Assembly (NCBI GenBank): GCA_030618065.1
Contig: JAUXEE010000077.1
Location: 1 to 7,827, forward strand
Reading direction: 5' to 3'
DNA from: Gemmatimonadota bacterium
GTDB taxonomy: Bacteria > Gemmatimonadota > Gemmatimonadetes > Longimicrobiales > Gaopeijiaceae
Length of the DNA stretch: 7,827 nt
The notes below the pieces were generated by a model. It had not been told where the DNA came from. It saw only the letters and a list, made by a program, of their open reading frames with translations, and did no database searches. The position numbers were made by a program, and so were the translations under genes. This document shows positions 5,552-7,827 of the stretch, in pieces (position 1 is the first letter of the stretch; each line of letters starts with the position of its first letter).

Positions 5552-7827
5552 ATGCGATACGTGGCAATAGCCGTTCTGGGCCTCGCGGGAGCTTTGCTCT
5601 CCCTCACGCCGCTTGCGGCGGTCCAGGTGGAAGCTCCACCAAATAGGATTGGCGGCTCCGGGACCGCCACCGACGCTGCAACCCGCATGTTGGCCTGGGA
5701 GCAGCACCAGAGGATGGAAGGGGACTCCCCCTTCGCAGAGCTGGAATGGCGGGCGGTGGGACCTCAGAAGCAGGGGGGGCGCATCGAGAGCATAGCGGTC
5801 CCACCCGGTGAGAGCACCACCTTCTATGTAGGGGTGGGATCGGGAAACCTCTGGAAAACGGTGAACAACGGCACGACCTGGACTCCCATTTTCGAAAAGG
5901 AGTCAACTTTCACCATCGGTGATGTGGCTGTCTCCGAATCGGACCCGGACGTCGTATGGGTAGGCACCGGCGAGGTCCTCATGGCCCGCAGTTCCTACGC
6001 CGGGACCGGTGTCTTCAGGTCCCTCGACGGAGGGGAGAGTTGGGAGCACAAGGGTTTGTCCGACACACACCACATCGGACAGGTGCTGATCCATCCCCGA
6101 GACCCCGAGGTCGTGTACGTGGCAGCCATCGGTCACCTCTACTCCTTCAACCAGGAGAGGGGACTCTTCAAGACCCGGGATGGCGGGAATAGCTGGGAGA
6201 AGATCCTCTACATCAACGACAGGGTCGGCGTGGTGGATCTGGTTATGGATCCCTCCGATCCCAACACCATCTACGCCACCGCCTGGGAGCGGACCAGGAG
6301 GGCCTGGGGTCACACGGCCAGCGGGGAGGGGAGCGGCATCTACAAAACCACCGACGGCGGCGACTCCTGGGAACAGCTCACCAACGGCTTCCCCACGGGT
6401 CCGGGGGTAGGCAGGATCGCTCTCGATATCGCGCCGTCCAATCCGGACGTGGTCTATGCGCTCCTGGACAACCACTCCCCCGACCCAGCAACCACATCGG
6501 AGGAGGGCGGGCGGAGGAGGGTCGGTGGTGAGGTCTACCGCTCCGAAGATGCGGGCACCACCTGGAAGAAGGTGAACGAAGGGCCCGTCCCGGCAGGCTA
6601 CGACTTCTGCATCATCAAGGTCGCCCCGGACAACGAAGACGTGGTGTACTTACCCGGTCAACGATTCATGGCGTCCGAAGACGGGGGTAGGACCTACCGG
6701 CAGATCCAGGGCACGCTGGTGCACCTCCTCCCTCATGGATCACGGGTGCTCCACCTGGACCAGCACGAGCTCTGGATCAATCCCTCGGACGGAGATCACA
6801 TGATTCTGGGGAATGATGGAGGTCTTCACGTCTCCTACGACCGGGGGGAGTCCTGGCTCCATCTGAACAACCTCCCCATCGGCGAGTTCTACGCGGTTTC
6901 CGTGGATATGGAGACCCCTTACCAGATCTTCGGCGGGACCCAGGATGACGCTGCCCTCTGGGGCCCCAGCGATCACGTTGTCGAATGGGACGTGACGGAC
7001 CCCTGGGAGCATGTCTACCTGGATCGTTGGGGTGGGGGCGACTCCTACTTCACCTATCCCGATCCTACCGATCCGGATGTCATCTATTACGAGCATCAGT
7101 TCGGGGACCTCCGCCGCAAGGATATGGCTACCGGCTCGGCTCCAGGGATCCGGCCTGTGGCCGAGGAGGGGGAGGAGCCCCTTCGGAACAACTGGATGAC
7201 GCCCTTCATCATATCCCGGTACGATCCCCGGACGCTCTACTACGCCGCGAACAAGCTCTTCAAGTCCCAGGATCGGGGTGAGTCCTGGATGGCCATCAGT
7301 CCGGACCTTACCAGCCAGCCGCCAAGCCAGGGCAACGTACCCTTCGGCACCCTGACCAGCCTCTCCGAGTCACCGATCCAGGAGGGTCTGCTTTACACAG
7401 GGGGTGATGACGGGTTCATCCATGTCACGCGGGATGACGGTGCTACCTGGTCCAGGACCGATGCTGGCCTGCCGAAGCTGTGGGTGAGCCGAGTCGAGGC
7501 CTCAGGGCATAGCCTCGGCACGGTGTACGTCTCCATGACCGGCTACCGTGAGGACGATTTCTCCGCCTACCTCTTCGCCTCTGACGACTTCGGAGAGAGC
7601 TGGACGTCCCTCTCCTCCCACCTTCCAATGGAGTCGGTGAACGTGGTTCGTGAAGATCCCGCCCATCCGGATATCCTCTATGTGGGTACCGATCTGGGAG
7701 TCTACGTGTCCCTGGACCGGGGCTCGTCCTGGCACTCTCTCTCCGCCAACCTCCCGACCATGCCGGTGCATGACCTGGTGGTCCACCCCCGGGACGGGGA
7801 AATCGTCATCGGGACCCATGGAAGGAG
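5552..7827 (+). CDS. secreted BNR/Asp-box (VPS10/sortilin-like) beta-propeller protein, 3'-truncated by window
   Basis: The frame is open from ATG 5552 to the right edge (758 codons, no stop). Residues 1-28 form a Sec-type signal peptide: MRY, then a hydrophobic stretch to about residue 23, with cleavage probably near LAA (21-23) or VEA (26-28). The mature start holds WRAVGPQKQGGR and GSGNLWKT, typical of this propeller family. Eleven Asp-boxes are visible at 103-110, 157-164, 208-215, 266-273, 331-338, 375-382, 428-435, 572-579, 626-633, 677-684 and 720-727; most are canonical, such as SLDGGESW and TTDGGDSW. GGTQDD sits in the long gap between boxes 7 and 8. The sequence stops at GTHGR, equal to the end of the propeller in the paralogue at 1-2375, so about 300 C-terminal residues lie outside. 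The number of boxes fits a ten-bladed VPS10-like or a two-propeller fold. It is an exported protein of unknown ligand or activity; hydrolase labels for this family are not supported here by any catalytic motif. Confidence 0.93.
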   Translation, partial: MRYVAIAVLGLAGALLSLTPLAAVQVEAPPNRIGGSGTATDAATRMLAWEQHQRMEGDSPFAELEWRAVGPQKQGGRIESIAVPPGESTTFYVGVGSGNLWKTVNNGTTWTPIFEKESTFTIGDVAVSESDPDVVWVGTGEVLMARSSYAGTGVFRSLDGGESWEHKGLSDTHHIGQVLIHPRDPEVVYVAAIGHLYSFNQERGLFKTRDGGNSWEKILYINDRVGVVDLVMDPSDPNTIYATAWERTRRAWGHTASGEGSGIYKTTDGGDSWEQLTNGFPTGPGVGRIALDIAPSNPDVVYALLDNHSPDPATTSEEGGRRRVGGEVYRSEDAGTTWKKVNEGPVPAGYDFCIIKVAPDNEDVVYLPGQRFMASEDGGRTYRQIQGTLVHLLPHGSRVLHLDQHELWINPSDGDHMILGNDGGLHVSYDRGESWLHLNNLPIGEFYAVSVDMETPYQIFGGTQDDAALWGPSDHVVEWDVTDPWEHVYLDRWGGGDSYFTYPDPTDPDVIYYEHQFGDLRRKDMATGSAPGIRPVAEEGEEPLRNNWMTPFIISRYDPRTLYYAANKLFKSQDRGESWMAISPDLTSQPPSQGNVPFGTLTSLSESPIQEGLLYTGGDDGFIHVTRDDGATWSRTDAGLPKLWVSRVEASGHSLGTVYVSMTGYREDDFSAYLFASDDFGESWTSLSSHLPMESVNVVREDPAHPDILYVGTDLGVYVSLDRGSSWHSLSANLPTMPVHDLVVHPRDGEIVIGTHGR

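Noticed and set aside
5903..6475. 190-codon minus-strand open frame inside the second propeller gene
   Set aside because: The plus strand carries regularly spaced Asp-boxes across the whole stretch. The antisense product reflects the repeated coding pattern.
6021..7732. Short repeated DNA strings (GACGGxGGxxxxTCCTGG and variants) as a DNA repeat array
   Set aside because: They are Asp-box codons within one protein, irregularly spaced and diverged, not a CRISPR or tandem DNA repeat.

Overview
The window is GC-rich bacterial chromosome with five protein-coding genes, two of them cut by the window edges. No RNA gene, mobile element or CRISPR array was seen. Large secreted BNR/VPS10-type propeller proteins of the kind seen here are, from general knowledge, most abundant in Gemmatimonadota, Acidobacteriota and related environmental phyla. 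An uncultured member of such a group is my best guess, but this is inference and not a proven assignment.

Layout: (1) 1-2375 (+) is the C-terminal three quarters of a BNR/Asp-box beta-propeller protein whose start lies upstream. (2) 2497-3252 (+) is a classical short-chain dehydrogenase/reductase (SDR). (3) 3450-4412 (+) is an ornithine cyclodeaminase/mu-crystallin family reductase. (4) 4400-5467 (-) is a proline racemase superfamily enzyme, convergent with gene 3 and overlapping its 3' end by 13 bp. (5) 5552-7827 (+) is a second BNR/Asp-box propeller protein with a signal peptide, divergent from gene 4 and still open at the right edge. The two outer genes are clear paralogues: all eight Asp-boxes visible in gene 1 match boxes 4-11 of gene 5, mostly with near-identical spacing. 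Together they show the whole protein, about 1050-1070 residues.

The three inner genes look metabolic. A proline racemase superfamily enzyme beside an ornithine cyclodeaminase-family reductase is the known pairing for trans-3-hydroxy-L-proline use: a dehydratase makes Delta1-pyrroline-2-carboxylate and the reductase converts it to L-proline. Here the racemase-family protein has Ser in place of the first catalytic Cys and keeps the second Cys. This marks a Ser/Cys subgroup for which epimerase and/or dehydratase activity is more likely than proline racemization. The role of the SDR is open. I see no wholly new system. The main points of interest are the Ser/Cys enzyme with its probable reductase partner, and the placement of this small amino-acid cassette between two paralogous giant secreted propellers.
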